NCBI RefSeq assembly: GCF_013085465.1 | Contig: NZ_CP049838.1 | Location: 4,836,001-4,900,000, forward strand | Length of the DNA: 64,000 bases | Direction: 5' to 3' | Source of the DNA: Streptomyces asoensis | GTDB taxonomy: Bacteria; Actinomycetota; Actinomycetes; Streptomycetales; Streptomycetaceae | Position numbers and translations under genes: made by a program | Shown: positions 48,432-57,731 of the stretch, piece after piece | How the letters are laid out: each line of letters opens with the position of its first letter | Numbering within the stretch: the stretch's first letter is position 1 | The notes under the pieces: generated by a model | The model's database searches: none | What the model was told of the DNA's origin: nothing | The model's input: the letters and a program-made list of their open reading frames with translations, nothing else

Positions 48432-49385
48432 ATGGACACGAATGAACACGTGATTGAGGTCACCGACCTCCGGCGTGTGTACGGGGGCGGGTTCGAAGCG
48501 GTTCGTGGGATCTCCTTCCACGTCGACCGCGGTGAGATCTTCGCGCTGCTCGGCACCAACGGCGCCGGAAAGACATCGACGGTCGAGTTGCTGGAGGGGC
48601 TCGCGCGCCCCGACGGCGGGCGGATCAGAGTTCTGGGCCACGATCCGTACTCCGAGCGGGCCGCCGTCCGGCCGCGCACCGGCGTGATGCTCCAGGAGGG
48701 CGGCTTTCCCTCCGAGCTGACCGTCGCCGAGACCGCGCGCATGTGGGCCGGCTGTGTGGGCGGCGCCCGCCCGATCAAGGAGGCGCTGGCGCTGGTCGGG
48801 CTCGCCGGGCGGGCCGACGTCCGGGTCAAGCAGCTGTCCGGCGGTGAGCGGCGGCGCCTCGACCTGGCGCTCGCGGTCCTCGGCGAACCCGAGGTGCTGT
48901 TCCTGGACGAGCCGACGACCGGCCTGGACGCCGAGGGCCGCCGGGACACCTGGGACCTGGTGCGCGCCCTGCGCGACGCCGGTACGACGGTCCTGCTGAC
49001 CACGCACTACCTGGAAGAGGCGGAGAACCTCGCCGACCGGCTGGCCATCCTGCACGAGGGCCGTATCGCGGCCGCCGGGACACCCGCCGAGGTGACCGGC
49101 GCCCAGCCGTCCCGGATCACCTTCGAGCTGCCCGACGGGTACTTCGTCGGCGACCTGCCTCCGCTGGGCGAACTGGGTGTGTGCGGTCACGAGGTCGACG
49201 GGCGTGTCATACGGCTGCGCACCCGGGAGCTCCAGCGGGCGGCGACCGGGCTCCTGGTGTGGGCCGAGCGGGCCCAGGTCGCTCTGCGGAGGCTGGATGT
49301 GCGGTCGGCCTCGTTGGAGGAGGCGTTCCTGGGGATCGCCCGGGAGGCGTCGAAGCGCGACGAGACCGAGGAGGTCGCGGCATGA
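48432..49385 (+). CDS. ABC transporter ATP-binding protein
   Basis: A 317-residue ATPase of a DrrA/multidrug-type exporter. Walker A is GTNGAGKTST (about 41-50), the Q-loop is MLQEGGFPSELT, the signature is LSGGERRRLDLAL, Walker B is VLFLDEPTTGLDAEG and the H-loop is LLTTHYLEEAE. A C-terminal extension of about 90 residues is usual for this class. The ATG has GGAGG and GAGG boxes. Its stop overlaps the permease ATG, so the two are coupled. Two-component genes follow directly and probably control the exporter, as in antibiotic- or stress-responsive modules. Flanked by identical tRNA-Gly genes. Confidence 0.92.
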   Translation: MDTNEHVIEVTDLRRVYGGGFEAVRGISFHVDRGEIFALLGTNGAGKTSTVELLEGLARPDGGRIRVLGHDPYSERAAVRPRTGVMLQEGGFPSELTVAETARMWAGCVGGARPIKEALALVGLAGRADVRVKQLSGGERRRLDLALAVLGEPEVLFLDEPTTGLDAEGRRDTWDLVRALRDAGTTVLLTTHYLEEAENLADRLAILHEGRIAAAGTPAEVTGAQPSRITFELPDGYFVGDLPPLGELGVCGHEVDGRVIRLRTRELQRAATGLLVWAERAQVALRRLDVRSASLEEAFLGIAREASKRDETEEVAA

Positions 49386-50197
49386 GCGGGGCAACGGTGA
49401 AGGACTCGGCCACCCGTGCGGTCGGCCGCTCGGTCACGACTCCCGCGAGCCGGATGGCCGCCCTCGCACGCGCCGAGCTGACCCTGCTCGGGCGGAGCAA
49501 GAGCACGATCATCGCGGCCGTGTTCCTACCGCTGGTGCTGCCGGTGAGCCTGGCGTCGGTGGTCGAGGACATGGACGTGGAGGACGTCGGGCTCAGCGTC
49601 GGCCTGGTGCTGCTGCCCGCCGCGATCGGCTTCTCGCTGCTGTTCGGGGTGTATTCGGCGCTGGCGGCCATCTACACCGCCCGGCGCGAGGAACTGGTAC
49701 TGAAGCGGCTGCGTACCGGTGAGCTGCGGGACCCGGAGATCCTCGGCGGGGCGGCGCTGCCCGTCGTCGTCACGGGGCTTGTGCAGTCCCTGGTACTGGT
49801 GGCCGGCACCACGCTCCTGCTCGACGTACCGGCCCCCGAGGCGCCGTATCTCGCCGTCCTGGGGCTGCTGTTGGGCCTGGCGATGTGCGCGGCGCTCGCG
49901 GCCGCCACGGCGACGGTGACCCGGACCGTGGAGAGCGCGCAGGTCACCACGATGCCCCTGGTGCTCGTGTCGATGACCGGCTCCGGCGTGACCGTCCCCC
50001 TGGAAATGCTGCCCGACCGGCTCGCCTCCGTCTGCGAACTGCTGCCCCTGTCCCCGGTGATCACCCTGATACGCGGCGGCTGGACCGGAAATCTGTCGGC
50101 GTACGAGGCCCTGGGCGCCCTGGCGACCGCACTGGCCTGGACCCTGCTGGCGGTGTTTGCTGTACGGCGGTGGTTCCGATGGGAGCCCCGGCGCTGA
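49382..50197 (+). CDS. ABC-2 type transporter permease
   Basis: A 271-residue integral membrane partner of the ATPase just upstream. Six hydrophobic segments are visible, from AAVFLPLVLPVSLASVV to LATALAWTLLAVFAV. The loop TARREELVLKRLRTGELRD after the second or third helix is the ABC-2 coupling signature (R-L-R-T-G). The ATG overlaps the preceding stop. The substrate is unknown; ABC-2 exporters with this ATPase type handle drugs, lipids or peptides. Confidence 0.9.
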   Translation: MSGATVKDSATRAVGRSVTTPASRMAALARAELTLLGRSKSTIIAAVFLPLVLPVSLASVVEDMDVEDVGLSVGLVLLPAAIGFSLLFGVYSALAAIYTARREELVLKRLRTGELRDPEILGGAALPVVVTGLVQSLVLVAGTTLLLDVPAPEAPYLAVLGLLLGLAMCAALAAATATVTRTVESAQVTTMPLVLVSMTGSGVTVPLEMLPDRLASVCELLPLSPVITLIRGGWTGNLSAYEALGALATALAWTLLAVFAVRRWFRWEPRR

Positions 50198-50262
50198 CCC
50201 CGCCGGGACCGAGCCGGGGCGAGCCGGGATCGTGGTGGGCTGAACGGTAGGGGAGGGCAAGG

Positions 50263-51516
50263 ATGTTGGGCCGCATTCGGGGGTGGCAGCGGCGCCACTG
50301 GCGAGACCGCAGCAAGGCCGAGCGGGTCGAGTTGCAGACCTTGGGCACCTGGTACTTCACCACCTGGTTCTTCCCCTTCGCCTGGCTCGCGCTGCCCCTG
50401 GTGGGCGGGCTCGAGCGGAGTCCCGGGTCGCTGCTCGTCGGCGGGCTGCTCCTGCTGGCGGCCGCCTTCCAGTGCGCCGAGGCGAACCGACTCACCCGAC
50501 CCGTCCTCGACCACTACCTGCACCGCGCCGCACTCCCGCCCCGCGCCCTGTATCCCGCGGCCGGGCTGATGGCACTCGGACTGGCGCTGGCCCTGGTTCT
50601 CGCCGTGGTGGGCGGCGCCGACCCGGTGACGACCAGGCTCTGCATAGGAGCCTCGCTGCTGCCCTTCGGGATGCTGTACGGGCTCGTGGTGCCCATTCGG
50701 CGATTCCTGCGGCACTCCGCCCTGCTCGCCGTGGTCCTCATGGCCGCGTTCGGCTGGGCCGAACCGGATGCGGCGGGGATCTTCATGGTCGGGTTCCTGA
50801 CCGCCTTCGCGACCTGCTTCTCGCTGTTCGCCTGCCGATGCAGCGCCTGGAACCTGGCGGTGCTGTGGGAGGCGGACCGGGCCGGGGAGGTCGAGGCCCG
50901 GCTCGCCGTCGCCGAGGAGCGGCTGCGGTTCGGACGGGATCTGCACGACGTGATGGGGCGGAACCTGGCGGTGATCGCCCTGAAGAGCGAGCTGGCCGTG
51001 CAGCTGGCCAGGCGCGGGCGGCCGGAGGCCGTGGAGCAGATGATCGAGGTGCAGCGGATAGCGCAGGATTCGCAGCGGGAGGTGCGCGCTGTCGTGCGGG
51101 GCTATCGGGAGGCGGACCTCGGGGTCGAACTCGCCGGCGCTCAAGGAGTGTTGAGGGCTGCCGGGATCGCCTGCGAGGTGAGCGGGGAGGCCGGCGGGCT
51201 GCCCTCGGAAGTGCAGTCGGCGCTCGGCTGGGTGGTGCGGGAGACCACCACCAATGTGCTGCGGCACGGAGACGCCGGGCGTTGCTCGGTGGCGTTGCGG
51301 ATGCCGGAGGGACGCGTGGTGCTGACGGTGGAGAACGACGGCGCCGGATCCGCTGCCGCGGAAAGCGGCGACGGGTCGGGCCTGACCGGGCTGCGGGAGC
51401 GGTTGCGGGGCGTCGACGGGACGCTGGAGGCCGGGTTCGTCGCGGCGGACGTCTTCCGGGTCGTCGCCGAGGTTCCGTTGAGCGGAAAGGCTGCTGTGAG
51501 AGAGGTCGCTTCATGA
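50263..51516 (+). CDS. Sensor histidine kinase, DesK/NarL-associated type
   Basis: A 417-residue membrane sensor. The N-terminal half has about six hydrophobic helices (35-200) and no periplasmic domain, so it should sense membrane state or a partner protein. The HisKA_3 phosphoacceptor is GRDLHDVMGRNLAVI (His about 227). The ATPase domain shows VVRETTTNVLRHG (N box) and GDGSGLTGLRERL (G box). The stop overlaps the response-regulator start (4 nt), the usual pair. It follows the ABC permease by 65 bp, like membrane-stress modules in which the kinase monitors the exporter. The ligand is unknown. Confidence 0.92.
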   Translation: MLGRIRGWQRRHWRDRSKAERVELQTLGTWYFTTWFFPFAWLALPLVGGLERSPGSLLVGGLLLLAAAFQCAEANRLTRPVLDHYLHRAALPPRALYPAAGLMALGLALALVLAVVGGADPVTTRLCIGASLLPFGMLYGLVVPIRRFLRHSALLAVVLMAAFGWAEPDAAGIFMVGFLTAFATCFSLFACRCSAWNLAVLWEADRAGEVEARLAVAEERLRFGRDLHDVMGRNLAVIALKSELAVQLARRGRPEAVEQMIEVQRIAQDSQREVRAVVRGYREADLGVELAGAQGVLRAAGIACEVSGEAGGLPSEVQSALGWVVRETTTNVLRHGDAGRCSVALRMPEGRVVLTVENDGAGSAAAESGDGSGLTGLRERLRGVDGTLEAGFVAADVFRVVAEVPLSGKAAVREVAS

Positions 51517-52121
51517 CCGTGCGGGTGCTGCTCGCCGACGACGAACATCTCATCCGGGGTGCGCTGGCCGCGCTGCTCTCCCTGGAGGACGACCTGGTGA
51601 TCGTCGCCGAGGCGGCCACCGGACCGGAGGCGCTGGCGATGGCGATGGCGCACCGGCCCGACGTCGCCGTCCTGGATCTACAGATGCCGGGCACCGACGG
51701 TGTGAACGTCGCCACATCCCTGCGCGTCGAACTGCCCGACTGCCAGGCACTGATCGTCACCAGCCACGGCCGGCCCGGGCATCTCAAGCGGGCGCTCGCG
51801 GCGGGTGTGCGGGGGTTCGTCCCGAAGACGGTGAGCGCGCAGCGGCTCGCGGAGATCATCCGTACCGTGCACGCCGGGAACCGGTACGTCGACCCGGAGT
51901 TGGCCGCCGACGCGATCGCCGCCGGTGACTCGCCGCTGACCTCGCGTGAGGCGGAGGTTCTCGAACTCGCCGCCGACGGGGCGCCCGTCGCGGAGATCGC
52001 CGAGCGGGCCGCGCTGTCCCAGGGGACCGTACGGAACTATCTGTCGTCGGCCGTCTCCAAGCTCGGGGCGGAGAACCGGCACGCGGCGGTGCGGCTCGCC
52101 CGGGAGCGGGGTTGGGTATAG
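51513..52121 (+). CDS. LuxR/NarL-type response regulator
   Basis: A 202-residue regulator. The receiver has the acidic pocket LLADDEHLIR, the phosphoacceptor VAVLDLQMPGTDG (Asp about 54), Thr/Ser near LIVTSHGR and the conserved Lys in FVPKTVSAQRLAE. The C-terminal LuxR helix-turn-helix is LTSREAEVLELAADGAPV through GTVRNYLSSAVSKLGAENR. Coupled to the kinase gene, its probable targets are the adjoining ABC genes. Transcription may run into tRNA-Gly copy 2, whose 5' end is 23 bp after the stop. Confidence 0.94.
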   Translation: MTVRVLLADDEHLIRGALAALLSLEDDLVIVAEAATGPEALAMAMAHRPDVAVLDLQMPGTDGVNVATSLRVELPDCQALIVTSHGRPGHLKRALAAGVRGFVPKTVSAQRLAEIIRTVHAGNRYVDPELAADAIAAGDSPLTSREAEVLELAADGAPVAEIAERAALSQGTVRNYLSSAVSKLGAENRHAAVRLARERGWV

Positions 52122-52144
52122 TTGGCCTCGCGCCACGGCGCACT

Positions 52145-52217
52145 GCGGACGTAGCTCAGTTGGTAGAGCGCAACCTTGCCAAGGTTGAGGTCGCGAGTTC
52201 GAGCCTCGTCGTCCGCT
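52145..52217 (+). tRNA. tRNA-Gly (GCC), copy 2
   Basis: Identical over 73 nt to the copy at 48213-48285. It lies 23 bp after the response-regulator stop and could be cotranscribed with it. A T-run hairpin follows. Confidence 0.95.
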
Positions 52218-52224
52218 CCGTCGC

Positions 52225-52253
52225 AAAGGCCCCGGTCATCGACCGGGGCCTTT
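52225..52253. terminator. Bidirectional terminator between tRNA-Gly and purC
   Basis: AAAGGCCCCGGTC and GACCGGGGCCTTT form a 13-bp perfect stem around ATC, with A/T ends on both sides so it can work both ways. purC ends 4 bp away. Confidence 0.9.
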
Positions 52254-52257
52254 CGCG

Positions 52258-53157
52258 TCAGGCCCAGCTCGTACCCGTCAGGCGCTCGTAGGCCTCGATG
52301 TACTTCGCGCGGGTCGCGTCCACGATGTGCTGCGGCAGGGGCGGCGGGGGCTGCTCGCTCGCCCGGTCCCAGCCGGACTCGGCCGAGGTCAGCCAGTCGC
52401 GCACGAACTGCTTGTCGTACGAGGGCTGCGCGCGGCCGGGCTGCCACTGGTCGGCCGGCCAGAAGCGGGAGGAGTCCGGGGTGAGGACCTCGTCGGCGAT
52501 GACCAGGTTCTCGCCCTCGAAGCCGAACTCGAACTTGGTGTCGGCGAGGATGATGCCCCGGTCGCGGGCGATGTCGCGAGCGCGGCCGTAGACGGCGAGG
52601 GTCGCCTGGCGGAGCTGGGCGGCGGTGTCGGCGCCGACCTGCCGGGCGACCTCCTCGTAGGAGACGTTCTCGTCGTGCTCGCCGACGGCGGCCTTGGTGG
52701 CCGGGGTGAAGATCGGCGCGGGGAGTTCGCTGCCGTCGACCAGGCCCTCGGGGAGGGCGAGGCCGCAGACCGTGCGGGACTCCTTGTACTCGGCGAGGCC
52801 CGAGCCGGTGAGATAGCCGCGGGCCACGCACTCGACGGGGACCATCCGGAGCGACTTGCAGACCAGGGTGCGGCCGGCCCAGTCGGCGGGGGCGCCGGCG
52901 GGCAGTTCCGTGCTCAGGACGTGGTTCGGGACCAGGTCGCGGAGTTGGTCGAACCACCACAGGGAGAGCTGGGTGAGGACCCGGCCCTTGTCGGGGATCT
53001 CGGTCGGCAGCACCCAGTCGAAGGCGGAGGTGCGGTCACTGGCGACCATCACGAGGTCGCCCGCCTCGTTCTGGTACAGCTCGCGCACCTTGCCGGTGTG
53101 CAGATGCACCAGACCCGGCACCTGAAGGGGCTCGGGCTTTTCTACGAATCCGGACAC
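52258..53157 (-). CDS. purC: Phosphoribosylaminoimidazole-succinocarboxamide synthase
   Basis: A 299-residue SAICAR synthetase, which joins CAIR and aspartate with ATP. HTGKVRELY, VMVASDRTSAFDWVLPTEIP, VECVARGYLTGSG and the nucleotide loop LADTKFEFGFEGENLVIADE are diagnostic. The GTG at VSGFVEKPEPL has GGGGAGGAAC at correct spacing; a longer frame (MIDPDVRDN) is less likely. It is monocistronic, 95 bp from the dimethylformamidase-like gene on the same strand and convergent with tRNA-Gly. Confidence 0.95.
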   Translation of the reverse strand: MSGFVEKPEPLQVPGLVHLHTGKVRELYQNEAGDLVMVASDRTSAFDWVLPTEIPDKGRVLTQLSLWWFDQLRDLVPNHVLSTELPAGAPADWAGRTLVCKSLRMVPVECVARGYLTGSGLAEYKESRTVCGLALPEGLVDGSELPAPIFTPATKAAVGEHDENVSYEEVARQVGADTAAQLRQATLAVYGRARDIARDRGIILADTKFEFGFEGENLVIADEVLTPDSSRFWPADQWQPGRAQPSYDKQFVRDWLTSAESGWDRASEQPPPPLPQHIVDATRAKYIEAYERLTGTSWA

Positions 53158-53252
53158 GGTTCCTCCCCGTGGTTCTGTCCTAGTGGGTTGATTGTCCCGT
53201 ACATCGGGATCGATCAAGGACAGCGGGTGGCGCGAGCGGGCGTACGCGGGTG

Positions 53253-54764
53253 TCAGTCGCGTTTGCAGATGCGGTCCAGGAGGTTGGCCGTGGCGCGTTG
53301 GACGCGGGGATCCACATGGCCGGGCCGGTCCAGGGCCGGGGACCAGGCGAAGGTGCCGGAGGCGAAGACCAGGGCACCGGAGGGAGCCCGGTAGAGGGAG
53401 GTCTCCTGGTGGCGGAGGACGCCCTCACTGTCGGCGTACGGGGAGTGGGCGAGGAGTATGCGGTCCTCGTGGGGCGGCAGGGGGGTGCGCGGGAAGTAGC
53501 GGTCGGCCTCGCCCGCGACCAGGTCCTCGATGCCGTCGCCGTCGCACGCGCCGGTCGCCTCCCACAGCCAGTGGTCGGCGTTGCGGACGATCAGCGGATG
53601 CGGCTCGGGCACCCGGCCCGCGTACTGGATGCCGACCAACTGCTGTTCGGCGCGGTCGATCTCCCGCCAGAGGACGGGTTTGCCGGGCCCCTTGCGCTTG
53701 CGGCACGTCAGCAGGCGGCTGGGGACACCGGACGGGGAGGGACCCAACTCCACCTGCCAGTAGAGGGAGTTGGCGGACAGGAAGACCAGTGAGGTGCCGC
53801 TTTCGCGGGCGAGCTCCACGGTGCGGCGCATGCTCGTCGACCAGTACTCGTCGTGACCGGGGAAGACCAGGCCGCGGTAGCGGGTGGGGTCGATGTGACC
53901 GGCGTGCAGGTCGCGGGCGTCGGCGTAGGCGAGGTCGTAGCCGTAGCGCTCGGCCCAGCGGATGAAGTCGTAGGCGTGGCCGACATGGAGAGGCAGGCCC
54001 GCGCCGGCGTACGGGCGGTCGAAGGAGACCGTGGTCGCGGCGTCGGCCTCGCCGAGGAGACGGCCGTCGTCGTCCCACGCGTGGTAGAGGCTGGCGCCGC
54101 TGCGACCGTCCTCGGGGTAGAGGTTGTAGGCCTGCCAGGTGACGTCCGGGAGCAGCAGGAGCAGATCGGCGGGGTGGTGGTCGCGGACCGTGAAGGGGAC
54201 GTGGGAGCGGTAGCCGTCGACGGTGGTGAGGACGGCTACGTACGCGCCGACGTTCCAGTACGACGGGACCTGTAAGCGCCAGGAGAGCCACCAGTGGTGG
54301 CAGGAGACCGTACGGTCGGCGGTCAGCGGCGGGGGCTGGACTATGCCGGAGAGGCGCGGGCTGGTGGTGATCTTGGCGGCGCCGTCGCCGTCGTAGTGGC
54401 CGATGCGGTAGACGTCGACGCTGAATTCCTGGGGCGGGTCGACCGTGATGTGGAAGTCGACGGCGTCACCGGGGGCGACCGCGCCGGTGGAGACGAAGCC
54501 TTTGATCTGGCGGCGCACGTCGTCGGCCGAGCGGGGGCCGCCGGCCGAGGGCGCGGTGCGAGGGGCCGGGACGCGGGGGCCGCCCCGGGCGGGGGCGGGG
54601 GCCGCGTCCACGTACCAGGGGACGACCTGGCCGGTGTCGTCGAAGTACGTCTCGCTGCCGCGCAGCCAGGGGACTGGGCCCTGTCCGAAGGGGTCCGTCA
54701 CGGCGTGGGCCAGTGCTCCCGACTCCCATCGGCGGATGTGTTCCGGTCCTGGTCCGGGTCCCAT
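53253..54764 (-). CDS. N,N-dimethylformamidase beta-subunit-like protein
   Basis: A 503-residue protein with the large-subunit domain of N,N-dimethylformamidase: IKGFVSTGAVAPGDAVDFHI (beta-sandwich), SFDRPYAGAGLPLHVGHAY, FPGHDEYWSTSMRRTVELA and the terminal FASGTFAWSPALDRPG. The Tyr/Glu iron ligands of the family cannot be assigned with certainty, but GHDEYWS is the expected region. The start at MGPGPGPEH follows GGGAGGGGAG; the longer open frame upstream is not needed. No separate small subunit is visible. Most Streptomyces copies are of unknown function, so amidase activity on formamide is only a suggestion. Monocistronic, upstream of purC. Confidence 0.75.
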   Translation of the reverse strand: MGPGPGPEHIRRWESGALAHAVTDPFGQGPVPWLRGSETYFDDTGQVVPWYVDAAPAPARGGPRVPAPRTAPSAGGPRSADDVRRQIKGFVSTGAVAPGDAVDFHITVDPPQEFSVDVYRIGHYDGDGAAKITTSPRLSGIVQPPPLTADRTVSCHHWWLSWRLQVPSYWNVGAYVAVLTTVDGYRSHVPFTVRDHHPADLLLLLPDVTWQAYNLYPEDGRSGASLYHAWDDDGRLLGEADAATTVSFDRPYAGAGLPLHVGHAYDFIRWAERYGYDLAYADARDLHAGHIDPTRYRGLVFPGHDEYWSTSMRRTVELARESGTSLVFLSANSLYWQVELGPSPSGVPSRLLTCRKRKGPGKPVLWREIDRAEQQLVGIQYAGRVPEPHPLIVRNADHWLWEATGACDGDGIEDLVAGEADRYFPRTPLPPHEDRILLAHSPYADSEGVLRHQETSLYRAPSGALVFASGTFAWSPALDRPGHVDPRVQRATANLLDRICKRD

Positions 54765-55031
54765 GGTGCTCCCCTCCCTTGTGCCCCCGTGATGGTTCGT
54801 GCGTACGCCGTACGTGACCGCCCTGCGCGTTTGTCCTATGTCGCAAGCCCTTGCCATGGGCTCGATCGGTCCCAGCACATCACATAACGCGCGCAGGCAG
54901 TCACTATTCGTTGCGAATTGGCCGAAAGTGGAATATAGAGCTCCGTTAGGGCTTGGTCGGTGGGGTGCCGGGGGTTGCCGGGGTGCCGACTGGGGACGGA
55001 CGGCGCGGGCGGCGTCGGTGCTTCGGCGCGC

Positions 55032-57731
55032 TCAGCCGAGCCGTACCGGCTTCTCCGGGCGTATGCCGAGCTCCACCAGCCAGGTGCGCAGGGGGACCGC
55101 GTCGCCGTCCTCGACGAGGCTGAGCACCCGGGGGGCCAGGTCGGCCACGCGCTCACCGTCGACCAGGAGGGTCGGGCCGTCTAGCCAGTCGAGACCCGGA
55201 ATGGCGCCGACGGTGTCCATCGCGGCGCAACAGACCATCGCCGTGACGTGATCGGCCAGGAGCTCGCGGTCGGTGCGCGGGGGCTGGAGGGGGAACAGGG
55301 GGAGCGCGTCCTCGTCCCAGAGGGCCATGTCGGGGCCCTGCCCGGGCGCCGGGGGACCGGCCGGAGCGGGGGGCGCGGCCGCCGCGGCTGCGGCTTCCTC
55401 GCGCCCCAGCTCGGCACCGAGCCCGGCGGCGAGGGCCGCGCTGCGGGGATTCGGAGGCAAGGGGTCCTCGTCATCGGCGAGGAAGGCGGGCTCGGGGGCG
55501 GGGAGGGGGGTCGGGGCGGGGCCGGCGCCCGGAGCGAGGCCGGGGCTCGGTTCCTGATCGGGGCTCGGCCCCAGGTCGGGGCGCCATGCGCGGTCGGAGC
55601 TCGGACCCTGCTCGGGGCTCGAAGCGAGGTCGGGACTCGAACCCACGCCGGGACTCGAAGCGAGGTCAGGGCTCGGCCCCCGGTCAGGTCTCGTCGCAGC
55701 GTCGGGGTTCCGATCCAGGTCAGGGTTCGGGTCCTGGTCGGGGCTCGGGACGATGTCCGGGTCGGCTGAGGTGGGGACGGGGACGGGGACGGCTGCGGGA
55801 TACCCGGCGGGGGCCGGCGTGGCCGGCGTGGCCGGCGTGGCCGGCGTGGCCGGAAGACCGGTAGGGCCGTTGGGGTCGGTGAGGCCGTTGGGGTCGGTGA
55901 GGCCCGAAGAGCCGGTGGGGTCGGTGAGGCCGTCAGAGCCGGCGGGGGCTGGGGAGGGTGCCGGGCTGGATACAGGGTCCTCGGGCCCGCTCGGCTCAGC
56001 CGCCGGGGCGGGTGTGGCCGCCGGGACGGGTGTGGCCGCCGGGACGGGTGTGGCCGCCAGGTCAAGAGTGGCCGCCAGGTCAGGTGTAGCCGCCGGGTCA
56101 GGTGTGGCTACCGGGGCGGAGGTGGCCGCCGGAGAAGGTGTAGCCGCCGGGACGGAGGTGGCCGCCGAGTCGGAGGTTGCCGCCGAGTCGGAGGTTGCCG
56201 CCAGGTCAGGAGTGGCCGCCAGGTCAGGTGTAGCCGCCGAGTCGGAGGTGGCCGCCGGAGAAGGTGTGGCCGCCGAGTCGGAGGTGGCCGCCGGAAAAGG
56301 TGTGGCCGCCGGGGCGGAGGTTGCCGCCAGGTCAGGGGTGGCCGTCGGGGCGGAGGTGGCCGTCGAGGGGGTTCGGTGGTTCGGGGTTGTCGGGTGGGGG
56401 CCCTCCACGTCGGCGGGCCTGTCCGTCAGGTGGTCCAGGACTCGGGCCAGAGTGGGGCCGCTGTGGTGGGGGCCGCCGGAGTGGGCGGTGCCGGTCGGGT
56501 CGCAGGTGCGGCGGACGCCGAGGGCGTCGAGGACTCGGTGGAGCCGGGCCGCGTCGGTACGCCACTTGCGGTCGACGACCTCGTCCGGGTAGTCCTCCCA
56601 GGCCACCGGCGACCAGCCCGGGCCCGGGTCCGCGGGGCCGCCGTGGAAGAGCCGGGCGGCGAGCAGCGAGGCGGCCTCGTCGATCGTGCCGGGCTCTTCG
56701 AGCAGGTCGCAGGCGGGGCGCTCGCCGAGCCGGGAGGCGAACCCCTCGGCCAGCCGGTCGCGCCGGGACAGCTCGGTGAGGGCGGCGACGACGCCCGCGT
56801 CCAGCCGGGAGGGCCAGCGGCCCATCCGCCAGGCCGGCAGCGCCACACGCGTCAGAAGACGGTCCCAGCCCGCGTAGGCCAGGCCCACCTGCTCCTGGGC
56901 GACGATGCGCAGCCCGTAATCCACAGCCTGTGCACGCTCGGAGGCCGCGGCGGCGACGCCCCGCTCCATCTCGCCGGCGTGGATCTGACAGCCGCGCAGC
57001 ATCAGACGCGCTACCCAGCCGATGCCCGAGCAGGCGGGGCGCAACGCGGGATACCGGTCGCCGCGGTAGGCGCAGACGGCCACCGCGGCGTCCAGCCCGC
57101 GCACGAAGCGCCGGGCCGCGGCTATGTCGGGGTGCGCCGAAGGGCCCGTACCGGCGACGACCGGGGCCAGCACGGCGCGCAGTTCGCCGACGCGCATCCA
57201 CCACAGGAACGGGGAGCCGATGACGAGGACGGGTGACGCCGCCGTTCGGCGGTGGAGGGGGCCGTGAGAGCCGCCCGTGCCGGCTATCTCGTCACCGCCG
57301 CGGGACGGGGACGGGCCGTGGGCCGGGTGGGTGCGGTCCTCCAGCCAGCTGTCGCAGTCCGGCGTGAGCGCTATCGCGGAGGGCGCGGGGACGTCGAGGC
57401 GGTCGGCGAGGTCGCGGACGAGCCGGTACAGATCGGGGGCCGCCTCCTCGGCGATGGCGACCGTGGGGCTGACCGCGGGGCGCGCGCGGGCGACGACCAG
57501 GCCGATGACCCCGGCGGCCAGCAGTACGACGAGCGCGGCGGCGGACACGGCCCAGCGGGCGACGTCCCACCCCGGGCCCACGAAGTGCCCGGTGGAACCG
57601 CCCGCCAGCAGGATCACCGCGGCGGCCGCGGGCAGCAGCGCGACGGCGAGCGCCCGGCTGCGGATGCGCAGCACCGCCAGTGCCCGGGCCCGCGCGGCCT
57701 GCGCGCCCATCTCCACTCCCATACCGGTCAC
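55032..57731 (-). CDS. Degenerate M48-like membrane protein with long repeat region
   Basis: An 899-residue protein. Two hydrophobic helices (about 28-45 and 58-82) are followed by a region resembling M48 zinc proteases: EEAAPDLYRLVRDLADRLDV and GELRAVLAPVVAG, where active M48 enzymes have AVLAHELGH. The HExxH motif is lost, so catalysis by that route is excluded. Residues 450-770 are low complexity: 6-residue units AATSDS/AATPDL, then GLTDPNG, ATPATP and DP/SP-rich repeats, with the DNA repeat described separately. A small globular domain ends the protein (VCCAAMDTVGAIPGLDWLDG...RTWLVELGIRP). The exact start among several GTG/ATG codons is unclear. The role is unknown. Confidence 0.65.
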   Translation of the reverse strand: MTGMGVEMGAQAARARALAVLRIRSRALAVALLPAAAAVILLAGGSTGHFVGPGWDVARWAVSAAALVVLLAAGVIGLVVARARPAVSPTVAIAEEAAPDLYRLVRDLADRLDVPAPSAIALTPDCDSWLEDRTHPAHGPSPSRGGDEIAGTGGSHGPLHRRTAASPVLVIGSPFLWWMRVGELRAVLAPVVAGTGPSAHPDIAAARRFVRGLDAAVAVCAYRGDRYPALRPACSGIGWVARLMLRGCQIHAGEMERGVAAAASERAQAVDYGLRIVAQEQVGLAYAGWDRLLTRVALPAWRMGRWPSRLDAGVVAALTELSRRDRLAEGFASRLGERPACDLLEEPGTIDEAASLLAARLFHGGPADPGPGWSPVAWEDYPDEVVDRKWRTDAARLHRVLDALGVRRTCDPTGTAHSGGPHHSGPTLARVLDHLTDRPADVEGPHPTTPNHRTPSTATSAPTATPDLAATSAPAATPFPAATSDSAATPSPAATSDSAATPDLAATPDLAATSDSAATSDSAATSVPAATPSPAATSAPVATPDPAATPDLAATLDLAATPVPAATPVPAATPAPAAEPSGPEDPVSSPAPSPAPAGSDGLTDPTGSSGLTDPNGLTDPNGPTGLPATPATPATPATPAPAGYPAAVPVPVPTSADPDIVPSPDQDPNPDLDRNPDAATRPDRGPSPDLASSPGVGSSPDLASSPEQGPSSDRAWRPDLGPSPDQEPSPGLAPGAGPAPTPLPAPEPAFLADDEDPLPPNPRSAALAAGLGAELGREEAAAAAAAPPAPAGPPAPGQGPDMALWDEDALPLFPLQPPRTDRELLADHVTAMVCCAAMDTVGAIPGLDWLDGPTLLVDGERVADLAPRVLSLVEDGDAVPLRTWLVELGIRPEKPVRLG
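55995..56375. repeat. 18-bp tandem repeats in the M48-like gene
   Basis: More than twenty imperfect units of the type gccgccgagtcggaggt(t/g), coding for AATSDS/AATPxx hexapeptides. Adjacent copies are identical in places, so copy number is expected to vary between strains. A second, looser set of 15-24 bp repeats (SSPDLASSPG type) lies at 55560-55700. Confidence 0.85.
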
